DNA of 64,000 nt, taken from the NCBI RefSeq assembly GCF_028389875.1, contig NC_084678.1:18382899-18446898 (forward strand), read 5' to 3'. The notes under the pieces are model-generated. The model was not told where the DNA came from, did not search any database, and saw nothing but the letters and a program-made list of their open reading frames with translations. Below are positions 31,395-44,450 of this stretch, one piece after another. Each line of letters begins with the position of its first letter. Position 1 is the first letter of the stretch. Source of the DNA: Rhea pennata. Lineage: Eukaryota > Chordata > Aves > Rheiformes > Rheidae. The position numbers and the translations under genes are program-made.

Positions 31395-32260
31395 GGGTTA
31401 ATGGCCTTCTCCATCTTGTTCTGCAACGCTTGCACTGGAGCTAAAATGGAAATGGTCTCGCAACAGCTGAGATTAAAACAAGAAAATGAGTAAAGAAATG
31501 GTGTTTGTTAAGGGAAATAGCTAATATAATCCTCAAAGGATTTTTCCTTTTGACTTAAAAAAAAAATCTAATATCTTCATTTCCATACTTTTTTTAAGCT
31601 AATTTGTGGAAAATTAAAATGGTGAGCCCACAAAGGCTGCAGTTTAATTGAATCTTGCATCAGCCCTTGGTGAGCAGTCTCTCTTGGATTCCTTGATTAG
31701 CTCCCTCCATTAAATCATTTTTGCATCGTTTAGTTGAGATTCTGTCTTCTGGCGGGTCTGGGACTCGGGGACCTGGATGACTCGCTCTCCGCCCCAGCGA
31801 GGGGAAGCGCCGCGCGCCAGAGAACAGCCTCGTCTGGCCCCCTTGGCGGCTGGCCACAGCCTCCCTGTCCCCTGGCGCGTCCCCCCGCCGGGTCCCTCTG
31901 AAGCCACCGGCTGCGTGGGGGCTCGGTGGCCCAGCCCGCGGTGGCCCGGCCCGGCCCGGCCCGCTGGGGAGGCTCGCCGAGCCTATGCGCCCGCCTGTGG
32001 CTCTCCTGCCCCGCCGGCCGCACGCGAGTCTGCCGATGGCCTGTCAGGCTATCATGTCCTGTAGATTAAAACAGATTTATATAAAGTCCTTTTCACCCCA
32101 TTAGATTACTCTGGATTAACCTTGATCTCAGTAATAGATGCTATAAATGTAAGTCCCGCTCAGGGGGATTTTATCCATATGTTCTTGGAAGGCAGAAAGT
32201 AGATAAATTCTTAGAGAAGGTCTTACGACGTGATTAGGAAGATTTAACCTCTTCAGACCC
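31395..32260. other. AT-rich islands flanking a CpG-rich core
   Basis: Unique AT-rich blocks at about 31395-31770 and 32035-32260 flank a CpG-rich 31770-32030 segment. ATTAAATCATTTTTGCATCG and GATTACTCTGGATTAACC are typical homeodomain-type cores. Candidate composite enhancer. Confidence 0.35.
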
Positions 32261-32284
32261 CTGGCACAGCCAGAGCTGGGCAGT

Positions 32285-32400
32285 GAAGTGTGGTGCAGCC
32301 ACTGCGCGGTGCTGCACAGTGTGGTGAGGTGCAGCCCCTGTATGGTGTGGTGCAGCCCCTGCGCAGTGCGGTGCAGCCCCGGGTGGTGTGCACGGTGCAG
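32285..32400. repeat. Tandem repeat with GTGGTGCAGCCCCTG units
   Basis: Five to six units of about 20 bp such as GTGCGGTGCAGCCCCTG. Confidence 0.8.
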
Positions 32401-33364
32401 CGAGCATCACAGCTGCTCAGCAGCCCTCCCCGGGGCCCGGATGGGACAGGACGCGTCGGGGCGCCTATGCCACCGCGGGACCTGCCGGGCTTGGCCACGT
32501 GTTGTGCACAGGGCTGCCCGCCGGGACACGTGCCGCCGGCTGGCCGTTCATTTCCATTCCTCGGAGCCCGGGTTTTGTGCTGTGTGGCTTTGTCGTAAAG
32601 CCCTGGCTTTGCACTTCAGCACGTGTCCTGCAGCAATTTCTTCCCAGATCCCTTTTGGCTGTAAATGCCCCAAGCCGGATAATTACCATCATGCCCGCAG
32701 CTCTGCTGCTAAGCCCTGTGCTGCTGCTCCAGAGCCAGGCGGCTGTCTGACGCAGCTGCTGCCGCCCTTGATTTGTAGCCTGTGGCTTCCCCAAGAGCGA
32801 CGTGCTTTTCCCATCACAAAAAGAGGAAAGCCTGCTGGGCAGAGCAGACTGCAGCTGCTCATTTGGTGTCTGATGGCCAAGAAACAGTTAATGCAGCAAG
32901 CGAGGAGGGCAGGGGAGGAAACTGGAGCAGCGGGAGGCGAGGACAAGGGGCTGCTCCCAGGCAGCCCCCACGCTGCCCCAACCCGGCGCACACCGTGCGG
33001 CACCGCGCACCCGCAGCTGTGGCTGGAGAGGGCGACAGCGATCAAAACTGGTTTCCCATCCCCTCCTGCTGCTGATATTAAATTGCTCGACGCATGGATT
33101 AGAGCCAGGGACAAGCTCAGCTCTTCCAGGAGAGCTTGGCCAGCAAGATGCGGATCAGAGGAGCAGCTAACAGGGAAGAGGAGCTCGGCGCCGGTCTGGG
33201 CTGCGGAGAGCTGGCCCGGTGGAAGCCGGCACGACGGCGCCAGAGATGGTCACAAGCTATCGGCACGAGCAGCAGGGAGGCAGCGGCTCTGCAAAGCCAG
33301 ACTGTGCTGGGGATCTGCGAGGGCAGGGAGCTGCTGGGTGTGGGGCAGCAGCCCAGCGTGCTGG

Positions 33365-33470
33365 CGCAGCATGGTGCAGCTTGGCACGGCACAGCGCGGC
33401 ATGGCATGGCGTGGCGTGGCGCAGCATGACATGGCACGGCATGGCGCGGCACAGCATGGGAGGTGGCAGG
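33365..33470. repeat. Tandem repeat with GGCACGGCATGGC units
   Basis: Short 5- and 10-bp units (GGCATGGCAT, GGCGTGGCGC) make a simple-repeat tract. Confidence 0.8.
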
Positions 33471-34889
33471 AGCCCAGCTCAGCTCAGCTCCGCGCAGTAC
33501 ACGGTCCCAGCCCAGAGCTGCCTGCGGGCTCCGTGCCCCAGACCTGCCCCACAGCTCTCCAGGAGCACTAGCTCGGGTCTCTTGCCTCTCAGGATGCTCT
33601 GCACCACAGCCATGCTGGAGCAGCGTTGTGCCCCCAGACGACGTCAGTGCAGAGCCACCCCAGGGCTACTCAAGCCCCGCACACCCGCAGAGCACAGACC
33701 TGGCACGGGGGTGGAGAGCCGGAGGACAGGGCGCAGCCGCCTGCCCCAGCGCATCCCCCCGCTGCACCGCACCGTGCCGCGCCGCACGCAGGCACGTCCC
33801 CATGCATGGGGCTGCTGGCAGCGCCAGTGGTGCCTGGTCAAAGTGTGCTCAGTCAGCAGAGCCAGCGCTGACGGGTGGTGCGCTGGGACTGCCAAGCTGA
33901 GCTGACGCAGCTGGCACCGGGAAGGGTTCTGTGCGAGGCCGCAGGCGGATGGGACGCCGCGTGAGCAGTGCATCGCCTGCTCCTGGTGGCCAGGATGCCG
34001 CATGCCCACGCACCGAGCCCGGCCCCCTCCCGGGCTGCGGCCTCCAGCACAGCTGGGGCTGGACAGGCTGTGCATGCAGGAGTGCTGCATGCTGCATGGA
34101 GCGGCCAGGCAGAGTGGGACTGCCGGTCTCCGCCACGCGTGCTGGCCGGGCCGTGCATGCAGAAGCGCCGCATGCTGCATGGAGCAGCTGCAGGCAGAGC
34201 TGGCACATGATTCCTCTTGCTCCCAGGCTGGCAGCAACGGGAGGTGACAGCGGCCCTGCACCGGCCCGGTGCCCCTCGGCCACCAGCGACAGCGAGTGCC
34301 GAGATCTCGCCCAAGCATCGGGGTGATCCAGGGCCCCGCGGTGCCGCTGCGCGGTGCCACGGTCTGTCCTGCTCTGCTCCCTCTCCCCTGGGACCCCAAG
34401 GTCTTGCAGAGACACACAGAAACTGCCTGCTGCAATGAGCTGTCACCTCCAATTCAGCTGAATATTTAAGAACTCCCTGAATGCAAAATGACAAATCCAT
34501 CACGGGCCATCTGCCACTCAGCACGGTCACCCTGCAGCACTGCCTGACATTTCCTGCCCAGCACCAGCTCCAACCTGCAGCTCGGCAGCCCTCAGCGCTG
34601 CCCTGTTGCGCCTGGCCTGGCGCGGGCTGTGGTGTGCGGCCGCACACGGCCCTGGCCCAGCACCCGGCTCAATGCCCCAGGCACAAAACCGCCCCCAGGG
34701 CGGGCGTGAGCCGTGGAGACCGGCCACACCGTGCCTCCTGGGGCACCGCTCTCCTGCTCTGCAGCGTCCTGCATGGGACCACTACGGGGCCGTGGCTGCA
34801 GCTGGGACACTGCGGGGCCACGGACCGACGCCTCTGCTTGGCCTGGCCCAGTCGCCTGCCTGCTGCTTGCTCGATGCTGGTGGCTGGCA

Positions 34890-34960
34890 CAGAGCTGCAA
34901 TTTCCAACCAACCTGCTGTTTGAGCTAATTGCATGGTAATTGCTGGGCTGTGCTCACCGG
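34890..34960. other. Short AT core with paired homeodomain sites
   Basis: GAGCTAATTGCATGGTAATT holds two TAATTG cores 13 bp apart inside GC-rich DNA. Related to the palindromic site at 27839. Confidence 0.3.
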
Positions 34961-35689
34961 CGTCGCTGGAGCCCACGCGCCTCCTGGCATGGCCGCACTC
35001 TGCCGTGCTCGGCCCCGCGCCCCAGCTCTGCCCAGCCGAGGCTTCCCACTGTCCCGGGTGCTGCCAGCATCCCCAGCATCCGGAGGCACCGCTGCTGCTC
35101 TGCCTCTCCCGGCGGGCAGCTTGCCGGGTGCCGTTTCGGTCAGCTGAAGCGCACACGGTTGGAGCAGCAGAGCACTGCAGCGCCCGGGGCTGGGCCGCTG
35201 CGGCCGCTCCCACTGCAGACCCGGAGCACCGCAGAGCACCACAAGCCGGGCCGCCGGGCACAGAGGGGGGAGCACGGGGGGAGCCCGACACCGGCCAGGC
35301 GCCGGCTGGGCTGCAGGCGGCCGAGCCGTTGCGCCGCTCCTGGGGCTGGCATGGCACTGCACGGCCCGGCCCGGCCCGGCCCAGCCCCGGCCCCAGCTCC
35401 TGCCCGGCTCCTGCTCCAGTCCCAGCCACAGCATCAGCCGCGGTGCAGGTGCCCAAGCCGGGGGCGGGGGGGGGGGGGAAGAGGCGGCAGCACCTTCCTC
35501 CTCCGGCTCCGCTCCCGGGGTGGGCGGGATGCAATCAGCGCTAATGAGGTCGTTAGGTAATTGCTGCACCTCCTGCGGGGAGGTGATGGCTAAAGTGCCC
35601 CCAGCAGGCTGCAGCGCTGTGGGTGGCCAGGGCTGGCACGGCATGGCACGGGGCTGGTGGCCGTGCACTGCATTGCCCAGCCTCACAGC

Positions 35690-36430
35690 AAATTCCATTT
35701 CTTTTATACAAAAATATTTATGAAGAACGAAAGTTCAAAACTTACGAAGATGCTTGGATGCCTTCAAACAAAGATGATTTTTAAAATGCAATTGTCAAAG
35801 AAAATGTGTCCCTATTCTATTTTCCAGGAGTTCTTTCTTTCGCGATTGGTGTTTCCTGCGGCGTGAGGATACAAGTCCTGCTGGCTCCAGTGGTGCACGT
35901 GTGTGGGCTGCATCCTGGCGCGGGCACCCCGGCCCTGCGTGCCGAGGGGCGATCACTGTCCTGGCAGCCTGGCCCCGTCCTGCGCCTGGCTCGGTGGACA
36001 CCTGCAGCTGCCGTCAGCACCAGCGCATCCCTCCGCGTGTGTCTGCCTGGCATGCGGCGCCCTATGCAAATTCCTACCGTAGTTACACTGAGAGCTATCA
36101 AACTATCTAATTTAATTTCTTTGTGAAAATAAATAGCTAAAATGGCCCTAGGTACATGCATAAATACTTCAGCTTTATGTTAGGCCTGTTATTACTTCTC
36201 CCAGCTTGTGTAGTTGTAATGCACACTTAATAAGTACATATTTATTGCATGTCTCATCTCAGTGGAATGGCAGGGGGTTTTGCTGAGTAAGCAGGAAAAC
36301 AGCTTAGTCCGTAATAAAAAAAGGGAGAGAGTTAAAAGAAAATATGGAGGATAATTAATTTTCAGGCTTTGAACAGCCATAATTTTTTATTAAGCAAATA
36401 TGCAAATACAGTGTAAGTGGCTGTGTTAGT
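35690..36430. other. AT-rich islands, candidate conserved non-coding elements
   Basis: Unique AT-rich blocks at 35690-35830 and 36060-36430 with GAAAATATGGAGGATAATTA and CTAATTTAATTTCTTTGTG. No coding signal. Confidence 0.35.
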
Positions 36431-37019
36431 ATTTAAGGTTGATGGTGAATCTGCAGTGGGGCTCCCTTTTCCTGTGCGCTCAGCCGCGCGTGACCGCGAC
36501 CGCCCCGGAGCAGCTGGGCGCCCGCGCGGCATGTTCGGGAGCGGCGTGCAGGGCGAGCGCCACCTCGCCTCCCCCTCGCCGGCCACGGCGCGCTGCCTCT
36601 CCAGCACGTTTGCTGCATGCTTCATTAATCCGGAAAAGCACGTGGATAAGCGCTCCGCAGCACTGGCGAGACGGAGGCACTGCAGGGACGCTGCCAGCCC
36701 TGGTGCCTGGCTGCGGCGAGGCCGCACACCCACCGCCGCCGTGCGGGGCTGCATCTCGCTCCCGGGGAGCCCGGCCGAGCCACCAGGCAGGGAGAGGAGA
36801 GGCAGCAGGGGCCGGCGCAGGCCCAGCAAGCAGCACGCTGCTCTCCCCATCAGCCCGCACTAGCATGTGGCGGGGAGACAGCAAGAGCTTAAACTAAGAA
36901 GACATCCTGGTGGTCCCAGCTGCGCTCCCACCGTGTTCGGGAAGAGCCCGACAGCTGCTGTTTAATGTACCTTCATGACTGGTCAGGGCATACGCACGCT
37001 GCGCAGGGTGGCTGCTGCG

Positions 37020-37345
37020 CGGCACGCACACCCCACACGGCCCCGCATGGCCCTGCATGGCCCCACATGGCCCTGCACACATGCACACCCTGCACAGCCC
37101 TGCACGCACACACAGTTTTGCACGGCTGCACGCCCCGCACAGCCCCACACCCACGCAGTTCTGCATGGCTGCACAGCCCTGCACACACGTGTTCTGCATG
37201 GCTGCATGCCCCACAGGGCTCCATATGGCCCTGCACGCATATGTTTCCACATGGCTACACACTCTGCACAGCCCCACATCTGCACAGCTGTGCAGCCCCA
37301 CACGCAGCCGCGCTGCGTGCCTGTCACTGCATGCTGCTGTGCATG
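37020..37345. repeat. Minisatellite with CCCTGCACACATGCAC units
   Basis: Irregular units such as GCACGCACACACAGTTTTGC and ATGGCTGCACGCCCCGCAC repeat across about 320 bp. Confidence 0.8.
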
Positions 37346-38419
37346 CACACATGCATGCACACAGCATCAGCAGCCAGATGCCAGCCCTGCCCCGTGCTGC
37401 TGGTGCGGGCGGGTGCCAGAAGCCGGTGGGTCTTGCACAGGCATGAGATGCTCTCACCAGCCCAGGCCGGGCAGGGAAAGCTGCACTTACACACCCATCG
37501 CTTCACATCGGGCCCTGCATAGGCCGTGACAGTGACAAACCTGCTCGGACATGGCTGCTCCTGCCAGGCTGGTGACTTTCCCATATGTTTAGTGACTGTG
37601 CGGTAAATGTATTTGAGTTGTATTAGGCCATTTCTGAGCGTGCTGACCCTGCACCGACGCCTACGCGCTCACGCAGCGGCACAGCGACCGCAGCGCAGCG
37701 AGCCCGGCAGCGCAGCGAGCCCGGCAGCATGCGGGCACAGGCAGCCCAGCGCTTCCCAGGTGGCGGGGGCGAAGTGAAGGGTACCTTCCTGGTCTCCACG
37801 CTGCCGGAGCAGAGCTGCCGTGCCGAGCTGCGCGCAGACCCGCTGCCTCAATTATTTATAGGTGTCATGAGCAGAACATGCTTCAACGACGTTCACGCTG
37901 CAGCTCAGCGGCGTGGATTGCTCCGAGCCAGGCGGAGCGTGTCAGCGGCTTTGTGGATGGCAAAAGCAGCGTGTTGGTCCCCGCGGCGCGCTCACCTCCC
38001 ACTGCCCGCAGAGCCCCACCGCCGTGCCTGCGCGGAGCCGTGGACACGCAGCCCCTCATCACGCTTTTCTATGGGTAAATCAGCAGTAAGAAGCTTTCCC
38101 ACCAGAATCGGAATGACACCCTGGAAAGTCATGGTCTGCTGTTACAGAAGATGCCGGAGAAGCAGCGGGCTCCTTGGAAGGGGGCGGCTCTGCTCCCCGC
38201 TGGCGACCCCCCCCCCCCCCCGGACACGGCAGGCTGCGGCCGCGGCTCCGCACGGGAGCAGGGAGGGGCCGTGCCAGGGCCCTGGCCTGCGATCCCGCGT
38301 CCGCCTGGCCCCGCGCAGCTGGCGGGACGCGGCGTGCGCCGGCTCCCCAGGGCGCTGGACCAGGGCTGCGGCGCCACGGCACCTCCGGCTTCGCGCCCAG
38401 CTGCCAGCATGCCCGGCTC

Positions 38420-38650
38420 TGGGATTTAAAGCTAACTGAGCCTAGTGTCTCCTCACATCTCTGCTTCTAGAATGTCATTTTCTTCAGAAAATGCTGTTTT
38501 GCAATTACTATGAATTGCACATGAAAAGCAAGGGACCACATATTGACTGGAGCCCAGGAAAAGCACCAGAGCCATTTAGAGTAGATTAACTTTTTCTGCA
38601 AAGTGGATTCACAGTTATTTAAAGAGATTAATCACTTCATTTGGGGCTGT
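38420..38650. other. AT-rich island
   Basis: Unique AT-rich sequence, for example GTTTTGCAATTACTATGAATT trimmed around 38495 and AAGAGATTAATCACTTC. Candidate conserved element. Confidence 0.3.
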
Positions 38651-38769
38651 TCAGTGTTGTTTCTGTGGGCTTGGCTCCTCCACGCGTGGCCGGCATGTGC
38701 CTCGCCGGGGAGCCGGGCCGCCTGGGCGCAGGGCCTGGGAGGGCGGGAGCCCGGCCAGCAGCAGCTGCG

Positions 38770-38945
38770 CCAGCGGCTGCACGTGGTCCCGGCCAGCGGC
38801 TGCACGCGGTCCCGGCCATCATTGGTGCATGGTTCCAGCCAGTGGCTGTGCATGATCCCAGTTGGATGCCCATGGTCCCAGTCAGCAGCTGCACACGGTC
38901 CCGGCCGTCGTTGGTGCATGGTCCCGGCCGGCGGCAGTGCGAGGT
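38770..38945. repeat. Minisatellite with GTCCCGGCCAGCGGCTGC units
   Basis: About seven units of 22-24 bp such as ACGTGGTCCCGGCCAGCGGC. Confidence 0.85.
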
Positions 38946-39029
38946 CCGGGCTGGGCGCGCGGCACTGCACACTCCTGCGTGGGCTCGGCTCGCCGAGGAA
39001 CACAGGGCTCCTCCTGAAACCTTTCAGAG

Positions 39030-39430
39030 CACTTTTTATTTCTTTTTTTTTTTTGGGGGGGGGGGCAGAAAGTATGGAAGTCAAATGGTTCCTGTGGTGG
39101 AATATTTTCCAAATGTCAACACAATCTGTGCTACATTATGGCTAAATGTGATAATCTTAATGCCTGGCTTCTTAATGTCAGTGCCACTGAAGTCTGATGG
39201 ATTGACAGCCAGCCAGCATGACACGCAGTCCTAGCTGATAAGGGCTCTCTCCGGGGAAATCACAGCTTTTTAAAGATGTTGGCAGCTACTAGCAAGTACT
39301 TTTTTATTTAAAAGGATTACAAGCATTGATTGCACTTCCTGTTTTCTTTTTATCACATTTCTGCACCAAGCAAAGCTTGCATTGCGAGCTGAGCCTTTCA
39401 GACAATTATTTTGGAATAATGAAGGCGTGT
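39030..39430. other. AT-rich island with T12/G11 junction
   Basis: At 39042-39065 a run of T passes directly into a run of G. The rest is unique AT-rich sequence with CAATTATTTTGGAATAATG. Candidate conserved element. Confidence 0.3.
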
Positions 39431-42230
39431 CGTGTTGGCCATAATGAGTATTTTCAATGTCTCATTTGCGTGCAGCGCGAAGGGATTTTGCCTGCTGCCT
39501 GGTTCCTGGCCAAGGTGAGCGACTCCTGACCACCGAGGAAGCCGCGATCGCTGTCTCGCCAGCGACGAGCCGGAGTGGAGCAGTTCTGCTAGCAGTGCGT
39601 GCTTCCTCCAGCAGAAGAGAGATTAAAACCTCTCCAATTACCGTGGTTAAAACACTAGCTGAGGGGATGCACTTCGGACTGGCTGCTGCATACTCCCCAC
39701 AGTGAACAGCCGGACAAATTCACACTCACCTGAGCAGCTGCTCTCCTCTTTGCAGGCTGCAGGCAGATGGAAACACGTGTCCAGGGGACAGCAGCGCAGA
39801 CGGGACGGCAATCGACGCCCACGGCGTGAGTGATCTCAGGAGAGCGGCTGGCCCAAGCCGCCGGCAGTCAGCCTGGCTGAGGCGGGCAGCAGTGTGCCTG
39901 GCTGCACGGCCTGCCGCGAGGACTGGCCCCTGCACCTGCTTGTGCCCTCCTCTTGCTGCCCAAGCCCGGGCACCGCGCGTGTGAGCTGCCCTCGGCACCT
40001 CGCTCCCTCCCCACAGCCATCGGGCCCCGGCTCTCCGCAAAGCGCCGCCACCACCAGCACCGGCACTGCAGGCTTGGCCGCTCGCCCACTGCACGCTGTC
40101 CTCCTGCTCCTGTTTTGCTGCCCTGGTGCAGCGGTTGCACGCCCTGCTTGCCTCGATCCTGCCCGGATTTGCAGAGCCCAAGGTCTTTCCCCGCGCAGCT
40201 GGTGGACAGTCGTTAAACCCGGGGGCGCGCGGGGCAGCGGGGCGGCGTTGCAGCGCAGAGGCCGGCCCCGGGGAGGTGCGCATGTCTGCATGCGGCACTT
40301 CCACAGGGCCGTCTGCTTTTCGGCTCAGGTTCTCAGTGGAATCACTCAACAGCAAGGAGCCGATCGCTCGCAGGAGGACGCAGCCGAGGACTGCGGGACG
40401 TGGCTTGCCGGGCCCTCTGCAGCGGCACTGCTTGTCCCCAAGCGCCGTGGCACGAGGAGCGGCTGGAACAGTGCGTTTGCTGGGACGAGGCTCCAACTCC
40501 CCAGCACAGGGTTAACGTTCCTGGCGCCTGACGGCTCGCTCTGATGCCCCCGCGGAGGCTGCCAGGCGCCAGGTTGGCACCACATCCCACGCAGGAGCAT
40601 CCAGCAGGCAGTGGGGCGGCACTCACAGCACGCCGCGGGACAGGGGAGACCTTTCAGCCCCAGGAGGAGACCAACAGCAAGTCAAGTTTAATGATTTCGT
40701 TCATCAAGCCTCTCTGGCCAAAGAAACACGAGGAGCATTCAGAAGGGGTGGCCTTGCTTGCACGTGATTACCAGCAATGTATTTTTCTCTCAGGGGTGCA
40801 GGTATCACCATGCTTTTTCATTTCCCCTTAATGATCCCAGCAGATCACATCTACCTTTTGCAAATAACTCTCCGGGGGAGCCTTGCACACCTTGCCTTCT
40901 GGAGCTCACTGCGGCACTGGCGTTACACATGGCGAGTCACTCGCGAGCCCGAGAGTCTCGGCCGGTCCTGCAGCGGAGGACCAGCTCACCTGGAAGACAG
41001 CAGCGTGCCCCCCCACGCTGCCCTGCCGGGAGCTGCCGAAGGGAGAGGAGCTGCTACAGAAAACTTTCCTGAAAAGGCCTGCATCAAGGGGCACTGCACA
41101 AGCCCTTAGAGCATCCTCAGAGATGCTTCTGCAATCAGAGCTCTCAATTATCCTCCTTTTTGTGCCGTTAAGGGTCTGGTTCTGGCTGGCAATTTGTTAC
41201 TTCGAGCTCTTTCCGTTCCTCCACGATATCAAGAAGCAAACCCCTTTGCACGGCCAGGACTCATCGCACTCAGTGCGAGGCACTTATCACCTGCTTTGTG
41301 AGGAGCGCGCTAGCTGCGGGCGCCTTCCTGTAGCAGCAGGGATTTCCCAGGGCACCTGATCCCCCGAGCGCTGAGGTAATGAGGCTCCTTGTGCAGCGCC
41401 TGGAGCCGGTCTGCAGGAGTCAAGGACAGCATGGCTCTGTGCTTGCTGCAGCTGGAACACGAGAGCTCTTGTTGCTAAGGGCCGGGGCTGAAAAAGCAGG
41501 GTGCAAACACACAGCAACTATCAATAGCTCTTTGCAAACAGCAGTTGGCCAATGTGTCCAAAGCTACGGAATCATACAGCTGTGAGCGCAGCGCTGACAC
41601 GCTTGCTGAGGGTGGGCAATTACCATTAATGCTTGCTAAAAGGCCTGCTCAAGGTTGGCAGCAGAGGCGCTCACTGCAACTGTGAAAAGAAAACCACGAT
41701 GCACTCGGAGATCTGGCAACACACCTTGCACGTTTAAAAGAGCCCCCTGGCCTCCAGAAGACTCCTCCTTTCTGTTACAGCATCCCCCTAACAGCTTTCA
41801 TCAAAGGTCAACAGATGCTTCTTCTATACCATTAAGTGAATAATCAAGGGAGCAAGATGGGAGTGGAGGCACAGGGACAGCGAAGGATACAGAAAAGCTT
41901 AAAGACCTCAGGGATCAATAAGAGTGAGGACAGCAAGATGCTATTTAAATGACTGCGCTTTACAGAGAGGTTTAAATTCAGGCTGTGTTATCTGCTGACC
42001 TACATTGGTGCTGCCACCGAAGCGAGCACACGCCACCCCGGCTGCGCCGGCCAGCTGCTGTGCGCCGCATCGGGGCTGGCAGGGTGGCTGCGCTCGCTGC
42101 CGAGCTCTCGGCAGAGGTTTCCTGCGCCCCGGGACGGGGGGGAGTTCATGCTTATTTGCCATTAGCAGCTTGCTCACTCCCCTGCCATCAAGAAAACCAC
42201 CAGCAATTGATTTATCCATGGTCAGCATGG
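39431..42230. other. Gene-free stretch
   Basis: Mixed-composition unique sequence without recognisable genes or transposons. Open frames are short and overlap on both strands, none with family features. Confidence 0.4.
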
Positions 42231-42269
42231 ATCGTCATTTATTTGCATCATTTTAATATTAAACCCAAG

Positions 42270-42308
42270 GGTTTTTTGGTTTTTTTGTTTGTTTGTTTGT
42301 TTGTTTTT
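42270..42308. repeat. T-rich and (GTTT)n simple repeat
   Basis: GGTTTTTTTGTTTGTTTGTT and neighbouring T runs; a simple repeat. Confidence 0.85.
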
Positions 42309-42639
42309 AAGTAATTCCTTGCTCCAGCCAATAACTGAACGCTGCAGTAGCACACTTTGCTACCAGCGGAGAATGGGTCATGGTAACAAAACCCACGGAT
42401 GATGCCCAACCACACAGGGGGCTGGAAAGTGGGACGTGGCCTAGAGCTGCATTTGCCCACGAGCAAATGGGGACCTGGGAGGCCTTTGACTACAGCAAAG
42501 CGGCACCAAAGATTCATAGTTTTTAGAGCACATTGAGGCGGCTGTGGGGTGACCGAGGAGGGTCAGGAAGTTGCGTGATCAGGTTGTTTTCTGTCATTTG
42601 GCATCAATTTACCCACTGTTCTTCCTGCCGTTGCTCCAA

Positions 42640-43000
42640 GGAGGCGGAGGGGGAGGCCCCCCGCTCTGGGCACGCAGTGCCGCTCCTGCCGTGGGCTGTC
42701 TCTCCGGCGCCGTCGAGGAGCGCCCCTCGCTGTGGCTCCCGTGCCACGGGCGCGCTCCCACGCCGCCGCCAGCCCGGCCCCGAGCAGAACTTGCAGCCGG
42801 AGCAGGCGCAGGCGCCGCAAACCGCCGCCGGAGCCCCCAGCGCAGCCGCGGCTGCCAGCCCCGCAGCAGTAGACGTTGCTGGAAGGGCAGCATCTGGCCG
42901 CTGGGACCCGTCCGCAGAGCCGGGCGGACACTGCCGGCGGCTCTGGGCAGGGAACTGGCTCCCCGCTCCAGCGAGGCACCGATGGCCCAGCAGCAGCAAT
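42640..43000. promoter_or_regulatory. Small CpG-rich stretch
   Basis: About 350 bp rich in CpG and GCCGCC in otherwise mixed sequence. No transcript can be tied to it. Open frames on both strands (the 573-codon minus frame is the longest) have no recognisable domain. Confidence 0.3.
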
Positions 43001-43273
43001 GCAGTGTGATGAAACGGGACAAGATCAAACAAGTAAATGAGACCCAGGCTAGACGACAAGGAAATAATTTATTTCCAGGTCCTAGAAAGACCTTGAAAAA
43101 AATAACAAGGATGGGGAAGTCAACCTCCTGATTTTGTCTGGAAAGAGAAAGGAAACCCAAGTGACTCCTCAGGGCGTCCCCGCGGTCGCGCTGCAGGCGC
43201 CGCGGAGCCCCAGCCCGTGCTCTGCCCCGCGCTCCCGCCCTCACCGGGGGCGAGCAGGAAGGACGCACATGCG

Positions 43274-43289
43274 TGCACATGCATGTGCA
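43274..43289. repeat. 16-bp perfect palindrome in a purine-pyrimidine alternating tract
   Basis: TGCACATGCATGTGCA, followed by a second GTGCACATGTGC. Alternating purine/pyrimidine sequence of this kind can adopt Z-DNA or cruciform form. Confidence 0.6.
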
Positions 43290-43599
43290 AGTGCACATGT
43301 GCCGCTGGCGGCAGCTCTGGCAGGCACCTGCCCTCGCACTGTCAGCCCCACCTCCGCGGACCAGGCCAGCTGTTGCACAGCACTTCACTAGAGGAAAAGC
43401 CGGGATGCACGGCTCCAGCCAGCGGGAAAACATGCGAATGCTCCTGAGGAAAGTGAGGGCTTCCCCCGTTCCCCGGGCTCGGGCTGTGCAGGGGACAGCA
43501 CAGGCGCTCAGGGCCTGACCGCCCGCCAGGAGCTGCCAGTTCCCTGGCCCCATCCCGGTGCCAGAGGGAATCACAGTGACCGACTGACCGCTCACGCAG

Positions 43600-43805
43600 C
43601 GAGCACAGAGCAGGGATGCAGGGCAAGCACGGGGCAAGTGTGGGGCAAGGATGTGGGCAAGGATGTGGGGCGAGCGTTTGAGGCAAGGATGTGGGTGAGG
43701 ATGCGGGGTGAGCCTGTGGGGTGAGCGCGTGGGGTGAGGATGCAGGGCGAGCATGGAGTAAGGATGTGGGCTGAGTGTGTAGGGCGAGGATGCGGGGCGA
43801 GCGTG
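43600..43805. repeat. G-rich tandem repeat with AAGGATGTGGGGCGAGCG units
   Basis: About ten diverged units of 15-22 bp, for example GCAAGGATGTGGGGCGAGC. Confidence 0.8.
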
Positions 43806-44289
43806 GTCACCCGCAGCCTCCGTGGGGTGGCCAGAGGGATCCTGAGAAACAAGCGGCTCCTGCCCCGTGCCAAGCTGCATCGTCCCGGCACAGGGATGCG
43901 GCCGCAGCAGGGGTGAGCCAGGCCGGGAGCTGCAGCCCTGCCTGTGCCTCCACGTGGCCCTGCTCTGCAGAAAGCAGCACCAGTGGAGAGGCAGCAGGGA
44001 GGCAAAACAGGGTGAAACAACCATGCACGGACATTTACAGTAAAACACTCTCCAAGGACCGAAAACGCCATCTGTGGCCAAACTGGAAGAACGAACACAG
44101 AGATGAGCCCAGGAGGCGTCGGGCCGTGGGAGCCGCGCCAGCTGCCTGTCAATCACGTCACTGATCTTCCAACACAGCATCGCCCGACGCAGACCGCAGC
44201 GGCCCGGACGGCACGAGGGGCTGCCTGGGCGCCTCCCGGAAGCAGGAAAATTCACTGCGGCAAATGCTGGCTGCTGCCATGGCCCCAGG

Positions 44290-44450
44290 AGCCCAGCACA
44301 ACCACGGACGCCCAGCACAGCTCCAGGCACTCAGCACAGCCCTGGGCACCCAGCACGGCTCCGGGTACTCAGCACAGCTCAGGAGCCGGGCATGGTGCTA
44401 GGTACAGCCCTGGGAGCCCAGCCCGGCTTCAGAAACCCAGCACGCTCTTC
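44290..44450. repeat. Tandem repeat with CCCAGCACAGCTCCAGGCA units
   Basis: Six to eight diverged units of about 20 bp (GCACCCAGCACGGCTCCGGG). Confidence 0.75.

Noticed and set aside
42609-44330. 573-codon minus-strand frame
   Set aside because: Crosses a CpG-rich stretch and a tandem repeat; no domains, and overlapping open frames on the other strand.
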